The notes beneath the pieces are model-generated. The model saw only the letters and a program-made list of their open reading frames with translations, searched no databases and was not told the origin of the DNA. Both the position numbers and the translations under genes were made by a program. Of a stretch of DNA of 64,000 nt, positions 16,149-25,427 are shown piece by piece (position 1 is the stretch's first letter; every line of letters begins with the position of its first letter). The DNA is from an uncultured Sulfuricurvum sp. (GTDB lineage Bacteria; Campylobacterota; Campylobacteria; Campylobacterales; Sulfurimonadaceae): the NCBI RefSeq assembly GCF_937936435.1, contig NZ_CALDDG010000030.1:14006-78005 (forward strand). The letters run 5' to 3'.

Positions 16149-18665
16149 TTATAGCCCCTCATTAAACTTGATGTTACGTTTGACAACATTCATCAAATAC
16201 TCCGGAGAGTATGGTTTGGTGATATATTCGATCATTCCCGACTCGACACCGCGCATACGGTCGGCTTTACCGGTACGTGACGTGACGGCAATCAGCGGAA
16301 GATTTTTGTATTTGTTGTATTTTTTGATCTCAGCCGCAAGGGTATAACCGTCCATACGCGGCATCTCGATATCGATCAACATGCCGTCGAAAAGGTGATC
16401 GCCTTGTTTGAGGATATTCAATGCCTCGACTCCGTCCGTCGCCTCTACCAGAGTTATCCCCATCGGTTCAAGCGATTTACGCATAATCGTGCGGTCGGTT
16501 TTAGAGTCGTCGACGATCATGACACAATAGTCGCTCGGTGACGTTTTGGCACCGCCGCGCCCTTTTCCGTCTGCACTCTCTTGTCCTACCGTCGATTTAA
16601 CCGATTTTGCCATCTGCATTAGGGCTGCAACGTCAACGATCAACGTAACACCTCCATCGCCGCGGATTGTTGCACCGGCGATTCCGTCGATCCCTTTGAG
16701 ATATTCGCCGAGCGATTTGATAACGATCTCTTCTTGACCGACCAACGAATCGACGATAAGCCCGATTTTACTCTCAGCAAGCCCGAGTACGACGACATAC
16801 GCATGTTCGCTGTTGTCGAATACGCGTTCAACCTCGAAAATATCGCCGATGTGGACGAGAGAGAGGACTTCATCACGCAAACGCATAACTGATCGGCTCT
16901 CAACCGTATAAATTTCGTCCTTGCTTATACGGACTGTTTCCAGTACCGAAGCAAGCGGAATAGCATAATATTCTTCCTGTACTCCGACAAGCAACGCTTG
17001 GATAATCGCAAGGGTAAGCGGAATTTTGAGCTTCATCGAAGTCCCTTGTCCCACTTCCGAATCGATATCGATCATTCCGTTTAGTTTTTCGATATTGGTT
17101 TTAACAACATCCATTCCGACACCGCGTCCCGAAACGCTGGTGACCTGTGCCGCGGTAGAGAAGCCCGGACGGAAAATAAGGCCGAATGCCTCTTTCTCGG
17201 TCATCGAATCGGCTTCTTTCTCGGTAATAATCCCTTTTTCAACCGATTTGCGTTTAAGCATATCGGCATCGAGTCCCTTACCGTCATCGATAATCTGAAT
17301 GACAATATGGTTACCTTCATGGTATGCTTTGAGCTGAACCGTTCCGGTCTCTTCTTTTCCGGACGCCAAACGCACTTCCGGCGTTTCGACACCGTGGTCA
17401 CATGAGTTACGGATAATGTGTACCAACGGATCCCCGATCTCTTCGACGATCGATTTATCCAACTCGGTATCTTCCCCCGTAATTTCCAACTCGATTTTTT
17501 TGTTCAACTCCCGTGAAAGGTCACGGATCATACGCGGGAATTTGTTAAATACTTTTCCGATCGGAAGCATACGGGTTTTCATAACCGCGATTTGCAAATC
17601 AGTGGTGACCAAAGAGACGATCGATACGACTTGGTTAAGCTCTTCGAGGAAAGCTTCCCCTTCGTAGCGCTCTTCGACATCGTCGTTGATTTTGATCAGA
17701 CGGTTTTTCCCGAGTACCAATTCCCCGATAAGGTTCATAAGGTGATCGAGGCGTTTGACATCGACGCGGATCGTCTGCTCGACTGCGGCCGCACCGCGGG
17801 CTCCGTCTCCCTCTTCTTTCGCTTCGCTGCGACGCGCTACCGGAGCGGCTGCCGGTTTTGGCTGAGGGGCCGCTTCTGCTTGCGGAGCAGGTGTCGGCGT
17901 AACCGGCACGACCGCCGCTGCAGGAGCCGCCGGCGCAGGAGTCTCCTCCGCAGACGATTTATTTGCCCGTTTTGCGGCATCTTCAGCCTGGCGTTTGGCT
18001 AAAAGGCGTTCGATCTCCGCTTCCACCTCGGCATCGCTCATCCCCTCATAGTTCGGCTCATCTTCCTCAGATGCTGAGGAAGTCTGAGGTTTTGCATTGG
18101 CACGTTTAGCCGCATCTTCAGCCTGACGTTTGGCTAAAAGACGTTCAATCTCCGCTTCCACCTCGGCATCGCTCATCCCTGAGTAATCCGGTTCATCCTC
18201 TTCGACAGATGATGTGACCGGAGCCACCGGTTCGGGTTGCGGTGCCGGTTCTGCGACAGGGGCGGCATTTTCCATCGGTTTGCCGTTCGCAACGGCATCC
18301 AAACGGGCAACACAACCTGCGACATCCAGTCCGCCATCTTCACCGCTGTCGCGTATTCGCACCAGCAATGCTTTCATTAAGTCGATCGATTCGAGGATAA
18401 CGTCCATGACGTTCGCGTCAATAACCAAATCCCCGTGGCGTGCCATATTAAGCAAATTTTCCATATGGTGAGTCAAATGAGTCAAAACGTCAAAGTTCAA
18501 AAATGAACTTGCGCCTTTGATCGTATGGGCTACCCGGAAAATACGGTTGAGCAAATCCAAGTCGTCGGGCCGTGATTCCAGCTCGACAAGATCTTGGTCA
18601 AGCTGCTCGATCAGTTCAAACGATTCAACCAGGAAATCTTGTAATATCTCTTGAAATTCATCCAT
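16149..18665 (-). CDS. cheA: Chemotaxis histidine kinase CheA with C-terminal receiver domain (CheAY)
   Basis: CheA autophosphorylates in response to receptors and passes phosphate to CheY and CheV. The 838-residue protein (start at MDEFQEIL) has P1/Hpt with the phospho-His in VAHTIKGASSFLNF, a long acidic/Pro-Ala linker instead of an obvious P2 domain, P3 dimerisation, a P4 ATPase (HIIRNSCDHGVE, DDGKGLDAD, SGRGVGMDVV), a P5 CheW-like domain, and a receiver domain (MIVDDSKTDR, phospho-Asp in LIDIEMPRMDG). The fused receiver is typical of Campylobacterota. The linker contains a nearly perfect 36-residue tandem-like duplication, listed separately. Confidence 0.97.
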   Translation of the reverse strand: MDEFQEILQDFLVESFELIEQLDQDLVELESRPDDLDLLNRIFRVAHTIKGASSFLNFDVLTHLTHHMENLLNMARHGDLVIDANVMDVILESIDLMKALLVRIRDSGEDGGLDVAGCVARLDAVANGKPMENAAPVAEPAPQPEPVAPVTSSVEEDEPDYSGMSDAEVEAEIERLLAKRQAEDAAKRANAKPQTSSASEEDEPNYEGMSDAEVEAEIERLLAKRQAEDAAKRANKSSAEETPAPAAPAAAVVPVTPTPAPQAEAAPQPKPAAAPVARRSEAKEEGDGARGAAAVEQTIRVDVKRLDHLMNLIGELVLGKNRLIKINDDVEERYEGEAFLEELNQVVSIVSLVTTDLQIAVMKTRMLPIGKVFNKFPRMIRDLSRELNKKIELEITGEDTELDKSIVEEIGDPLVHIIRNSCDHGVETPEVRLASGKEETGTVQLKAYHEGNHIVIQIIDDGKGLDADMLKRKSVEKGIITEKEADSMTEKEAFGLIFRPGFSTAAQVTSVSGRGVGMDVVKTNIEKLNGMIDIDSEVGQGTSMKLKIPLTLAIIQALLVGVQEEYYAIPLASVLETVRISKDEIYTVESRSVMRLRDEVLSLVHIGDIFEVERVFDNSEHAYVVVLGLAESKIGLIVDSLVGQEEIVIKSLGEYLKGIDGIAGATIRGDGGVTLIVDVAALMQMAKSVKSTVGQESADGKGRGGAKTSPSDYCVMIVDDSKTDRTIMRKSLEPMGITLVEATDGVEALNILKQGDHLFDGMLIDIEMPRMDGYTLAAEIKKYNKYKNLPLIAVTSRTGKADRMRGVESGMIEYITKPYSPEYLMNVVKRNIKFNEGL
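17961..18068 (-). repeat. CheA linker repeat, copy 2
   Basis: In-frame repeat of 36 codons inside cheA, beginning EEDEPNYEG and continuing MSDAEVEAEIERLLAKRQ to end in KRAN. It matches copy 1 at 34 of 36 residues. The unit is a charged helix, probably a coiled-coil or docking peptide. Confidence 0.93.
18096..18203 (-). repeat. CheA linker repeat, copy 1
   Basis: First of the two 36-codon units (EEDEPDYSG start). The two copies are separated by nine Ala/Ser/Pro-rich codons. The DNA is less conserved than the protein (synonymous changes such as CGT/CGG), so the duplication is not brand new and the peptide appears to be under selection. Confidence 0.93.
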
Positions 18666-18675
18666 TCCGCTACCC

Positions 18676-19620
18676 CTATTGAATATGAGCACGTACGACA
18701 CGTGCTACTTCATCGTAAAATAAATTTGAATCGAATTTGACCAAATAGGCCTCTCCACCCGCTTCTTTTCCGCGGATTTCACTGAAATGGTCACTGATAG
18801 ACGAGTTAAAAACGATCGGTATCATTCTAAAGCGATCGTCATCTTTGACATTTGCGGCAAAATGAAATCCGTCCATCAGCGGCATTTCGATATCTGAAGC
18901 GATAAGTCGAAGTCTGGAGGGAAGATCACTGCCGTATTTTTGGTACAGATCTTCGAGAATTTTAAGTCCCTGCTCCCCGTCGGTCCCTTCGATAACGTCA
19001 AAGCCCATCTGTTCCAGCGCTTCTTTAATAATGCGTCGCGCCGTCGCGCTGTCATCTAAAAGGAGGACTAAACCGCTGAATTGGTATTTTCCCTCTTCCA
19101 GTTTACCGCTGGAAGGTTGAAAGAGCCCCAATTCCTGAACGACCCCTTCCAAATCGAGAATCAATAATACCGTGTCGTCTTCGATTCGCGTAACACCGGT
19201 GATTTTCGAACCGTCCATTCCCCCCTGTGCCGAGACAAAAGAGGCAGGCTCGATATCTTTCCAGTTGATGCGGCGGATACGTTTGGCTTCATGAACGACA
19301 AACCCGATCAGAATATTGTTAAACTCGGTAATAATCACCCGTGCTTCTCTCGCCATCTCTTCGGGGGCATCCACTCCCATCCATTTGGCCAAATTGACAA
19401 CGGGAATGACAACGCCGCGCAAATCGAAGATTCCCTCGATAAACGGAGGAACGCCCGGAAGCTCGGTCAATTTCGGAAAACGGATGATTTCGCGCACTTT
19501 AGCGACATTGACCCCGTAAATCCCCTCGTATATCGCATCGCCTTCACGTTTAAATATACGAAAATCGACCAATTCCATCTCGTTCGTGCCGACTTTTAAT
19601 ATGTCTCCATGTCCCTTCAT
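18676..19620 (-). CDS. cheV: Chemotaxis protein CheV (CheW-receiver fusion)
   Basis: CheV is a receptor-coupling protein whose receiver domain can take phosphate from CheA and tune or buffer signalling. The 314-residue protein has an N-terminal CheW domain (PPFIEGIFDLRGVVIPVVNLAKW) and a C-terminal receiver (LLLDDSATARRI, phospho-Asp in LIASDIEMPLMDGFHF, conserved Lys in AYLVKFD). It begins 4 bases inside the lpxH-like gene (ATGA-type overlap) and is followed by cheA 10 bases later. Confidence 0.96.
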   Translation of the reverse strand: MKGHGDILKVGTNEMELVDFRIFKREGDAIYEGIYGVNVAKVREIIRFPKLTELPGVPPFIEGIFDLRGVVIPVVNLAKWMGVDAPEEMAREARVIITEFNNILIGFVVHEAKRIRRINWKDIEPASFVSAQGGMDGSKITGVTRIEDDTVLLILDLEGVVQELGLFQPSSGKLEEGKYQFSGLVLLLDDSATARRIIKEALEQMGFDVIEGTDGEQGLKILEDLYQKYGSDLPSRLRLIASDIEMPLMDGFHFAANVKDDDRFRMIPIVFNSSISDHFSEIRGKEAGGEAYLVKFDSNLFYDEVARVVRAHIQ

Positions 19621-20363
19621 AGGGGCTCCTTACGAAAAACTGCTTCACGCAATAATGGCTGATTTGGGATTGATTGTACACTAAAGTATCTTTCATTGCA
19701 AGCAAAAGCACCGACATTGATATAGTCGTTTCCTTCTATCTCAAATTCGCGATTCTGATGGAAATGCCCTTCAATATAGATATCGATTCCGTCGCGTTTC
19801 ATCGTATTAAAACGGCTTCGAGTCATGTCTTCGAATCCTTCGATCGTCCGGCAATGGTGTTTTCTTTTCATCTCTTTTTCCAGCCATCGGACAATGAACC
19901 CATCTCCGAGGTCATCGATTCTGCGAAGTATCCCTAACACGAAAGGACTTCGGATCAAAGCCGTATAGAGTTCATACCCCCATCCCATAACCGTATCTCC
20001 ATGTGAAAGCGAGACTTTTTTATCACCATACGTCAATATCAAAGGCTGATCTTCTCTGCGGATTATATGAATGTCGGGGAAAATATCTCCAAGAAGAAAG
20101 TCGTGATTCCCCTCGAGATAGATAATTTCTAACCGTTTGGCAAGACGATTTAAGAGCTCGATCCCTTCCGTGTTGTAGCCGTAAGTACGACGGATAGGGC
20201 CATAAAGCATATCGAAGACGTCCCCCATCAAAATAAGCTGAGGCGTTTGAACCTCTCCTCGCTCTAGCGCCTGTAAAAAGTCGATGAAAGAGGTGCGCCA
20301 CGGAGCGCAGTGGGCGTCTGTAATCAGTATCGCGCCCGGAAGCAGAGAAGAGTTACGGGACAT
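19617..20363 (-). CDS. UDP-2,3-diacylglucosamine pyrophosphatase-like metallophosphatase (LpxH-like)
   Basis: LpxH hydrolyses UDP-2,3-diacylglucosamine in lipid A synthesis on the cytoplasmic face of the inner membrane. The 248-residue protein has calcineurin-type motifs in order: DAHCAPW, LILMGDVFDMLYG, LEGNHDFLLG, LSHGDTVMGWGYELY and IEGHFHQNREFE. GDVFD, GNHDFLLG and HGDT are LpxH-like in spacing. The first motif is DAHC rather than DLHL, and the middle cap helix is basic (EKEMKRKHHCRT). I am sure of the superfamily and moderately sure of the substrate. It overlaps argC by 11 bases. Confidence 0.8.
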   Translation of the reverse strand: MSRNSSLLPGAILITDAHCAPWRTSFIDFLQALERGEVQTPQLILMGDVFDMLYGPIRRTYGYNTEGIELLNRLAKRLEIIYLEGNHDFLLGDIFPDIHIIRREDQPLILTYGDKKVSLSHGDTVMGWGYELYTALIRSPFVLGILRRIDDLGDGFIVRWLEKEMKRKHHCRTIEGFEDMTRSRFNTMKRDGIDIYIEGHFHQNREFEIEGNDYINVGAFACNERYFSVQSIPNQPLLREAVFRKEPL

Positions 20364-21366
20364 ACGCTATTTTCGGTATGCCCAATGTTTCATCCAACCC
20401 CATCATGATATTGGCATTGACCATCGCCTGCGAGCTCGCTCCGCGCATCAGATTATCGATTGCACACATCGCAACCAAAGCATTGCCGTGACGGGCGGCA
20501 TAAACATCGGCAAAATTGGTCCCGGACGTCATTTTCGTATGCGGCGGAGCTTTACGAACCCGGACAAACGGCTTAGACGTATAAAAGCTTTCCATCTCTA
20601 AAAGCGGATCGCATTCGGATTTCAGTGTCGCATAGACGCATGCGAGCATCCCCCGCGTCATCGGTACGAGGGAGGGGATAAAAGTCACTTTCACGTCGCC
20701 GCCGCAAAACGACGATGCATGCTGCTCGATCTCAGTGGCATGTCGATGCTTAATGATGTTATAACAGTTGATATTGTCGTTGACGCTGACATAATGAACC
20801 GTAGCCGAAGGCGATTTACCCGCTCCCGATACCCCGGTTTTCGAATCGATGAAAATCGGAGCGTTTAGATCGATTTTATCCAAAAACGGTGCCAAAGCCA
20901 TCAGCGATGCCGTAACGTGACATCCCGGATTTGCAATGAGACGCGCTCCTTCGGCTACTTTACCGTGAAGTTCGGGAATCGAATAGACCGCATGTGCCAA
21001 ATTTTCTATATCTTCGTGTTCGCAATAGAATGCTTCATAATTGGTTTGATTCAACCGATAATCGGCAGAGAGATCGACAACCCGCACGTTACGTTCCAGC
21101 AACCCTTTGGCCGTATTCATCGCCGCTTTATGCGGAAGAGCCAAAAAGACCAACGTACATAACGATGCCGCACGATCCAAATCCACCTTTTCAACCGCCA
21201 GATCGCATACTCCTGCCAATGCGGGATGCAATTCGCCTAAGGTAGTAGCCCCTTCCGTGTTCGCACAATACGTCAGCTGGAAAATAGGATGTTCAATCAC
21301 CATTTTGACGAGTTCAAGACCCGTATATCCGCTGATTCCGATGATTCCGACATTAATGGCTTTCAA
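20353..21366 (-). CDS. argC: N-acetyl-gamma-glutamyl-phosphate reductase
   Basis: ArgC reduces N-acetylglutamyl-phosphate to the semialdehyde with NADPH, the third step of arginine synthesis. The 337-residue protein starts with the Rossmann motif GIIGISGYTGLELV, carries the catalytic Cys in IANPGCHVTASL, and has DSKTGVSGAGKSP and the catalytic His region KHRHATEIEQH. Length and motif order fit the type 1 family. It overlaps greA by 14 bases upstream and the lpxH-like gene downstream, so transcription is coupled although the pathways differ. Confidence 0.97.
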   Translation of the reverse strand: MKAINVGIIGISGYTGLELVKMVIEHPIFQLTYCANTEGATTLGELHPALAGVCDLAVEKVDLDRAASLCTLVFLALPHKAAMNTAKGLLERNVRVVDLSADYRLNQTNYEAFYCEHEDIENLAHAVYSIPELHGKVAEGARLIANPGCHVTASLMALAPFLDKIDLNAPIFIDSKTGVSGAGKSPSATVHYVSVNDNINCYNIIKHRHATEIEQHASSFCGGDVKVTFIPSLVPMTRGMLACVYATLKSECDPLLEMESFYTSKPFVRVRKAPPHTKMTSGTNFADVYAARHGNALVAMCAIDNLMRGASSQAMVNANIMMGLDETLGIPKIAYVP

Positions 21367-21850
21367 AAACGATCTCCTGATATTTCACCGACAACACTTC
21401 GAACGATTTTTCGCCGCCGGGAAGACGTGCTTTAAAATCATCCCCCTCTTCCCGTCCGAGCAGCTGTTTGGCCAGTGGAGAGTTAAACGAAATCAATCCG
21501 CGATCCGGATTGCTCTCGCATCCTCCGACGATAGTGTAAGTCACCTCATCATCCGTATCCAAATCGCACAATACGACCGTAGAACCGAAACTGACACGGG
21601 CATGTTCAAGTTCACTCGGGTCGACAATCTGCGCACGTGAAATGATATCTCCGAGCTCCGCGATACGAGTACCGATAAACGCCTGCTTTTCGCGTGCGGC
21701 ATGGTATTCGGAGTTTTCTTTGAGATCGCCGTATTCTTTGGCGCGTTCGATCTCTGCATTTACGGCAGGCAAATCGACGTTTTTTAAGGTATTTAGCTCA
21801 TCAGACAATCGCTGAAAGCCGTATTTGGTCATCGGTTCTTTTTGTTCCAC
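21353..21850 (-). CDS. greA: Transcription elongation factor GreA
   Basis: GreA rescues backtracked RNA polymerase by stimulating transcript cleavage. The 165-residue protein shows the N-terminal antiparallel coiled coil with the tip residues in YGDLKENSEYHAAREKQ and the C-terminal FKBP-like domain (ISFNSPLAKQLLGREEGD). The N-terminus MEQKEPMTKYGFQRL matches the family, with GGAGAG just upstream. It seems to be the first gene of the minus-strand run into argC, lpxH-like and the che genes. Confidence 0.96.
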   Translation of the reverse strand: MEQKEPMTKYGFQRLSDELNTLKNVDLPAVNAEIERAKEYGDLKENSEYHAAREKQAFIGTRIAELGDIISRAQIVDPSELEHARVSFGSTVVLCDLDTDDEVTYTIVGGCESNPDRGLISFNSPLAKQLLGREEGDDFKARLPGGEKSFEVLSVKYQEIVFESH

Positions 21851-21899
21851 TGTTCTCTCCGGAGAAATAATAATGAGACATTATACCAAAGGTATCGGC

Positions 21900-23657
21900 T
21901 CAATTTCCGATGATACTCAAATGGTTCGGAGACTTTTTAGCCGTTTTCTTCTCGATTGCGAAAGTCCGCTGCAATTGCTCTGCCGATCGGATCGACGAAT
22001 CAGCCCCCATCCGAATCACCACCGAACTGACCCCGAGAAGTTTAAATTCACGCTGATTGCCTTCACGGTCTTCGGCTACGATACATCCGCGTTCACGGTC
22101 TTTGGGCTCATAAAAATCGCGAACCTCGTACTCAAATGCGGCGATCAGCTTTTCAATCTCACGACACACTCTCTCGAAAGTACAGCTTTCGTTTAGATTT
22201 ACCCCTAAGAAAAAATCATCGCCTCCGATATGCCCTTTAAAATATTCAGGAGAGAGTTTTTTATGCATCAAATCGGTAAACAGCAAAATAACTCTATCCC
22301 CGTTGCGGAATCCGTAATAATCGTTGTAGGGCTTGAAATGGTCAAAATCAAAATAAGCCACTACCGAATCGGTGTTATGTTCGATCGTATGGGCGATGTA
22401 TTCATTGATTCTGAAATTTCCCGGCAATCGGGTCAGCGGATTTTCATCCCGTGCACGGATCAGATTACGTTCATGGATCACTTCGATCATTTCGCGCGCA
22501 CTGAGATAGCCGATATAACGGGAAGATTCGACGACAATAACGCCGGGCGCGGTATGCGATAGAGAGAAGAGTTCGATAATCGTTTCCAGACGCATGGTTA
22601 AATCGACGATCGGAATCGACTCGATGTAAGTATCCAATACCGAAAAGTTGGAGGATTGGTTTTGAATCAACGACCGCCCAAACGGTGAATAAACCACCGA
22701 CTTTAGCCGATGTTCATGAATAATTCCCAGCGGCCGATACGAAGCATCGACAACCGGAACCAAAAAAATCTTCTCATCTTGTTTGAGCAGATCCAGCAGC
22801 GATTCCATACTTTCCCCGATGACAATGGGACGAAGCGGTTCTAACCGTTTCAATATGATATTTTGATCGCTTTTTGAACGTTTATCCAATACGGAATCAC
22901 TCATCACCTGCGTATATTTGCTCTGAATTTGCGTACAATCCAATGTCGGGCGTTGGATAAAATATCCCTGAACCATATGACAGCCGATCTCTTTGCACAC
23001 CAACAGTTCCTGCTCTGTCTCTACCCCTTCGGCGATGACACGGCATCCCATCAACGTTGCCAGCTGAACCATGTTACGGGCAAGGAGCTTTTTTTTCGGA
23101 TGGGTATCAATCGAGGCTAAAAAGAAACGGTCGATTTTAATGATATTGGGAACACAGTGATAGAGCAGTTTGTAGCCGGATTGTCCTATTCCGAAATCGT
23201 CGATAGCGATGCAAAACCCTTCTTCCGAATAATGTTGCATCAAATCGGTAAAATGGTCGAAATTGACGATTTCATTGTGCTCTGAAAGTTCAAATACGAT
23301 CGCTTTGGAATCCAATCCGTAACGTCTTAGCAAACGCGAAGTGTTCCCTTTTGAAAAATCGAGCATCTCTAAAACGCGGTTATCCACGTTATAAAAAAGC
23401 TTCAGCTCCTTATACTCCTCAATCATGCAAAACTTTTCGAGAACTTTTTCCCGCAAACGCAGATCGAACGTATAAAGGATATTCTCTTCGTAGAGACGGT
23501 CGAAAAACGATTCGATCGTTTCAAAGCCCAATGTATCGGTTCCGCGCAGCAATGCTTCGACACCGAAAATCGCTCCGGAATGGATGTCAATAATCGGTTG
23601 AAAAGCAATGTCGAGTATTTCGAGAAAATGGTGATATAAGGGGTGTAAAGGTTCCAT
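21900..23657 (-). CDS. EAL-CBS-GGDEF cyclic-di-GMP signalling protein
   Basis: A 585-residue cytoplasmic protein with domains in the order EAL phosphodiesterase (about 10-245), paired CBS modules (about 265-385) and GGDEF cyclase (about 400-560). EAL residues look intact: GVEALLRG, the Asn in YNVDNRV, IDDFGIGQSGY, KIDRFF, AEGVETEQE and QGYFIQRP. The cyclase motif is GGDDF, a functional variant elsewhere, and no RxxD inhibitory site precedes it. CBS pairs bind adenine nucleotides, so energy state may control the balance of the two activities. I use the ATG at 23657; an in-frame GTG at 23684 would add nine residues. Confidence 0.93.
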   Translation of the reverse strand: MEPLHPLYHHFLEILDIAFQPIIDIHSGAIFGVEALLRGTDTLGFETIESFFDRLYEENILYTFDLRLREKVLEKFCMIEEYKELKLFYNVDNRVLEMLDFSKGNTSRLLRRYGLDSKAIVFELSEHNEIVNFDHFTDLMQHYSEEGFCIAIDDFGIGQSGYKLLYHCVPNIIKIDRFFLASIDTHPKKKLLARNMVQLATLMGCRVIAEGVETEQELLVCKEIGCHMVQGYFIQRPTLDCTQIQSKYTQVMSDSVLDKRSKSDQNIILKRLEPLRPIVIGESMESLLDLLKQDEKIFLVPVVDASYRPLGIIHEHRLKSVVYSPFGRSLIQNQSSNFSVLDTYIESIPIVDLTMRLETIIELFSLSHTAPGVIVVESSRYIGYLSAREMIEVIHERNLIRARDENPLTRLPGNFRINEYIAHTIEHNTDSVVAYFDFDHFKPYNDYYGFRNGDRVILLFTDLMHKKLSPEYFKGHIGGDDFFLGVNLNESCTFERVCREIEKLIAAFEYEVRDFYEPKDRERGCIVAEDREGNQREFKLLGVSSVVIRMGADSSIRSAEQLQRTFAIEKKTAKKSPNHLSIIGN

Positions 23658-23723
23658 GTCAGGAGTATAAAACTCCTGTGTCACAGCAAGATTACAAAAC
23701 GCGCTCTTGTGCGAAATCCGGAT

Positions 23724-24815
23724 CTATTTTCGGTAACGCTTAAAGACCTCGTAAAGCTCTTCGAACGCGGTCTCGCTCGATTTCTCGACATCTTTCATCC
23801 GTTCCAAGGCACCTTTATAGTCTTTTTTGTTCACCCATAGCTCAATTGCTTCTTTGACCCCTTGGTGAACATTGGCATGATGTTTATGCAGCGAAGACAA
23901 AAATGCCGTCTCTTTTTTGATAACTTCCTGATTGACACCGAACCATTTCCCGAATCGGCACTCGTTTTCGGTTTGCAGTGTCGGAATACCGCCGTTGATG
24001 AAGGAGTTGTAACCGGTCAATTTGAAAAGAATATGATCGGCTTTTCCGTTTCCGATACCGATCTCGCGCGTGATGTTTTCAGTGATGTTCGAGATCGCAT
24101 CCGAATTTCGGATAACATTGTCCAACTCATCGAAAAAGAGGTTTAATGTGTTGGAAATACTCTCTCCGTTTTCCCGGAATTTTTGGGTCATATCCAAAAT
24201 TTCGACCGAGTTTTGTTTCAGTTGCGAAATATTAATCTCGACTTCCTGCGTCGCTTTTTGGGTTCGTTCGGCAAGTTTTCGTACTTCATCGGCAACGACG
24301 GCGAATCCTCTGCCGTGTTCGCCGGCACGTGCCGCTTCGATGGCGGCATTTAATGCCAGAAGATTGGTTTGATCGCTGATGTCTTTGATCAAACTGATGA
24401 TAGCGCCGATCGAACCGACGCTGTTGTTTAACGAGTTTGCGCCGTTTTCGAGACTTGTCGCCTCTTCTGAAATCGAATCGACACTGGTAATTACATTGTC
24501 ACGTTTCGATTTGACCGCATCGATGCTCGCCGCCGAGCTGATGTTCATCGTCGTCGCGTGCTCCAATGCCTCGACGTTAGACTGCATGATCCCCTGAACG
24601 AATCCGACACCGCTTTTATAAGAAAGAAGCACCGTATCAAGTACATCGTTTTTGATTTTCAATAATACGGCGTCCTCTTTATGCTCGTCGATCTCTTGGC
24701 GCGCTTTGTAGAGTTCTGCATTTAAAGCTTCGATCTGCGACTTAAGGTCTCTGTTTTCAGCCTCTATTTTGGAGACTTTTTCTTCCAACGTTTTATCATT
24801 ACCGAATAAACCCAT
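23724..24815 (-). CDS. Cytoplasmic chemoreceptor with C-terminal CZB zinc-binding domain
   Basis: A 363-residue methyl-accepting protein without membrane segments. A coiled coil (residues 8-50) leads into the signalling hairpin, whose tip is the highly conserved [39 protein letters not shown]. The C-terminal CZB domain has its zinc ligands in [11 protein letters not shown] (His), CRFGKWF (Cys) and [10 protein letters not shown] (two His). CZB receptors such as Helicobacter TlpD sense oxidative or hypochlorous stress through this Cys-zinc site. It lies alone on the minus strand, next to the c-di-GMP enzyme and away from the che run. Confidence 0.93.
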   Translation of the reverse strand: MGLFGNDKTLEEKVSKIEAENRDLKSQIEALNAELYKARQEIDEHKEDAVLLKIKNDVLDTVLLSYKSGVGFVQGIMQSNVEALEHATTMNISSAASIDAVKSKRDNVITSVDSISEEATSLENGANSLNNSVGSIGAIISLIKDISDQTNLLALNAAIEAARAGEHGRGFAVVADEVRKLAERTQKATQEVEINISQLKQNSVEILDMTQKFRENGESISNTLNLFFDELDNVIRNSDAISNITENITREIGIGNGKADHILFKLTGYNSFINGGIPTLQTENECRFGKWFGVNQEVIKKETAFLSSLHKHHANVHQGVKEAIELWVNKKDYKGALERMKDVEKSSETAFEELYEVFKRYRK

Positions 24816-24982
24816 GTAGCGCTTCCTTCATAAATTTCTTGGGCAATTGTAACGAAGAAAACGGCAAATCGGGCATAGATATTTACATCTTTTTAAAACT
24901 TGCGGACAGAGCGGGGTTTCAGAGTATTTTTATCTCCGAGGAGATCGGTTTTAATTGCTGGAGAGACAGCTTAAACTTGACA

Positions 24983-25330
24983 TTATCGTATCTGTCCGAA
25001 CCATAAATAAGAGATCATAAAAACGACTAAAAAACCTAAAACAGGCAAATAACGGTATATTCGGGTTAATCCCAGCAGAGGTTTGCCGTTCACAAATATT
25101 CCTAATTGAATCGCCGTTATCATGAGAGACGCCATAACGGCAAAAAGAACTAACAACGGCAAAAACACGACGCTTTTTTCATACATGAAGCCATATACCA
25201 ACAAACTGACGATTGCGGCACCGACGACAAAATACTGCACTAAAACCGCCGAGGAGAGTCTCTCCTCTTTTTTTTGAACGCGGGCGATTTTAAAATAGAG
25301 AGATGCGATAAAAAGGGCAAAATAAAACAT
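24983..25330 (-). CDS. Small integral membrane protein, unknown function
   Basis: A protein of 115 residues with four hydrophobic segments: residues 1-14, 28-47, 53-78 and 92-110. A basic loop (RVQKKEER) separates the first two, so the N-terminus is probably periplasmic if the loop is inside. No catalytic motif is visible. The start is internal to a short AT-rich intergenic region. It is not overlapping its neighbours and no functional hint comes from context. Confidence 0.7.
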   Translation of the reverse strand: MFYFALFIASLYFKIARVQKKEERLSSAVLVQYFVVGAAIVSLLVYGFMYEKSVVFLPLLVLFAVMASLMITAIQLGIFVNGKPLLGLTRIYRYLPVLGFLVVFMISYLWFGQIR

Positions 25331-25427
25331 ACCGGAAACTTTCCTACAAAATTTTGCGGATTGTATCCAAGCGTAGATTAATTATATGTGAAAATTATAG
25401 TAATTATAATTTTATGTAGACTATTAA

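Noticed and set aside
23960..24380. Near-identical segments shared with the chemoreceptor at 42598
   Set aside because: The similarity covers only the universally conserved signalling tip of chemoreceptors and is not a recent repeat.
24930..24950. ATCTCC/GGAGAT inverted repeat as a terminator
   Set aside because: The stem is six pairs with a two-base loop and no T-run follows on the minus strand, the direction of transcription there.
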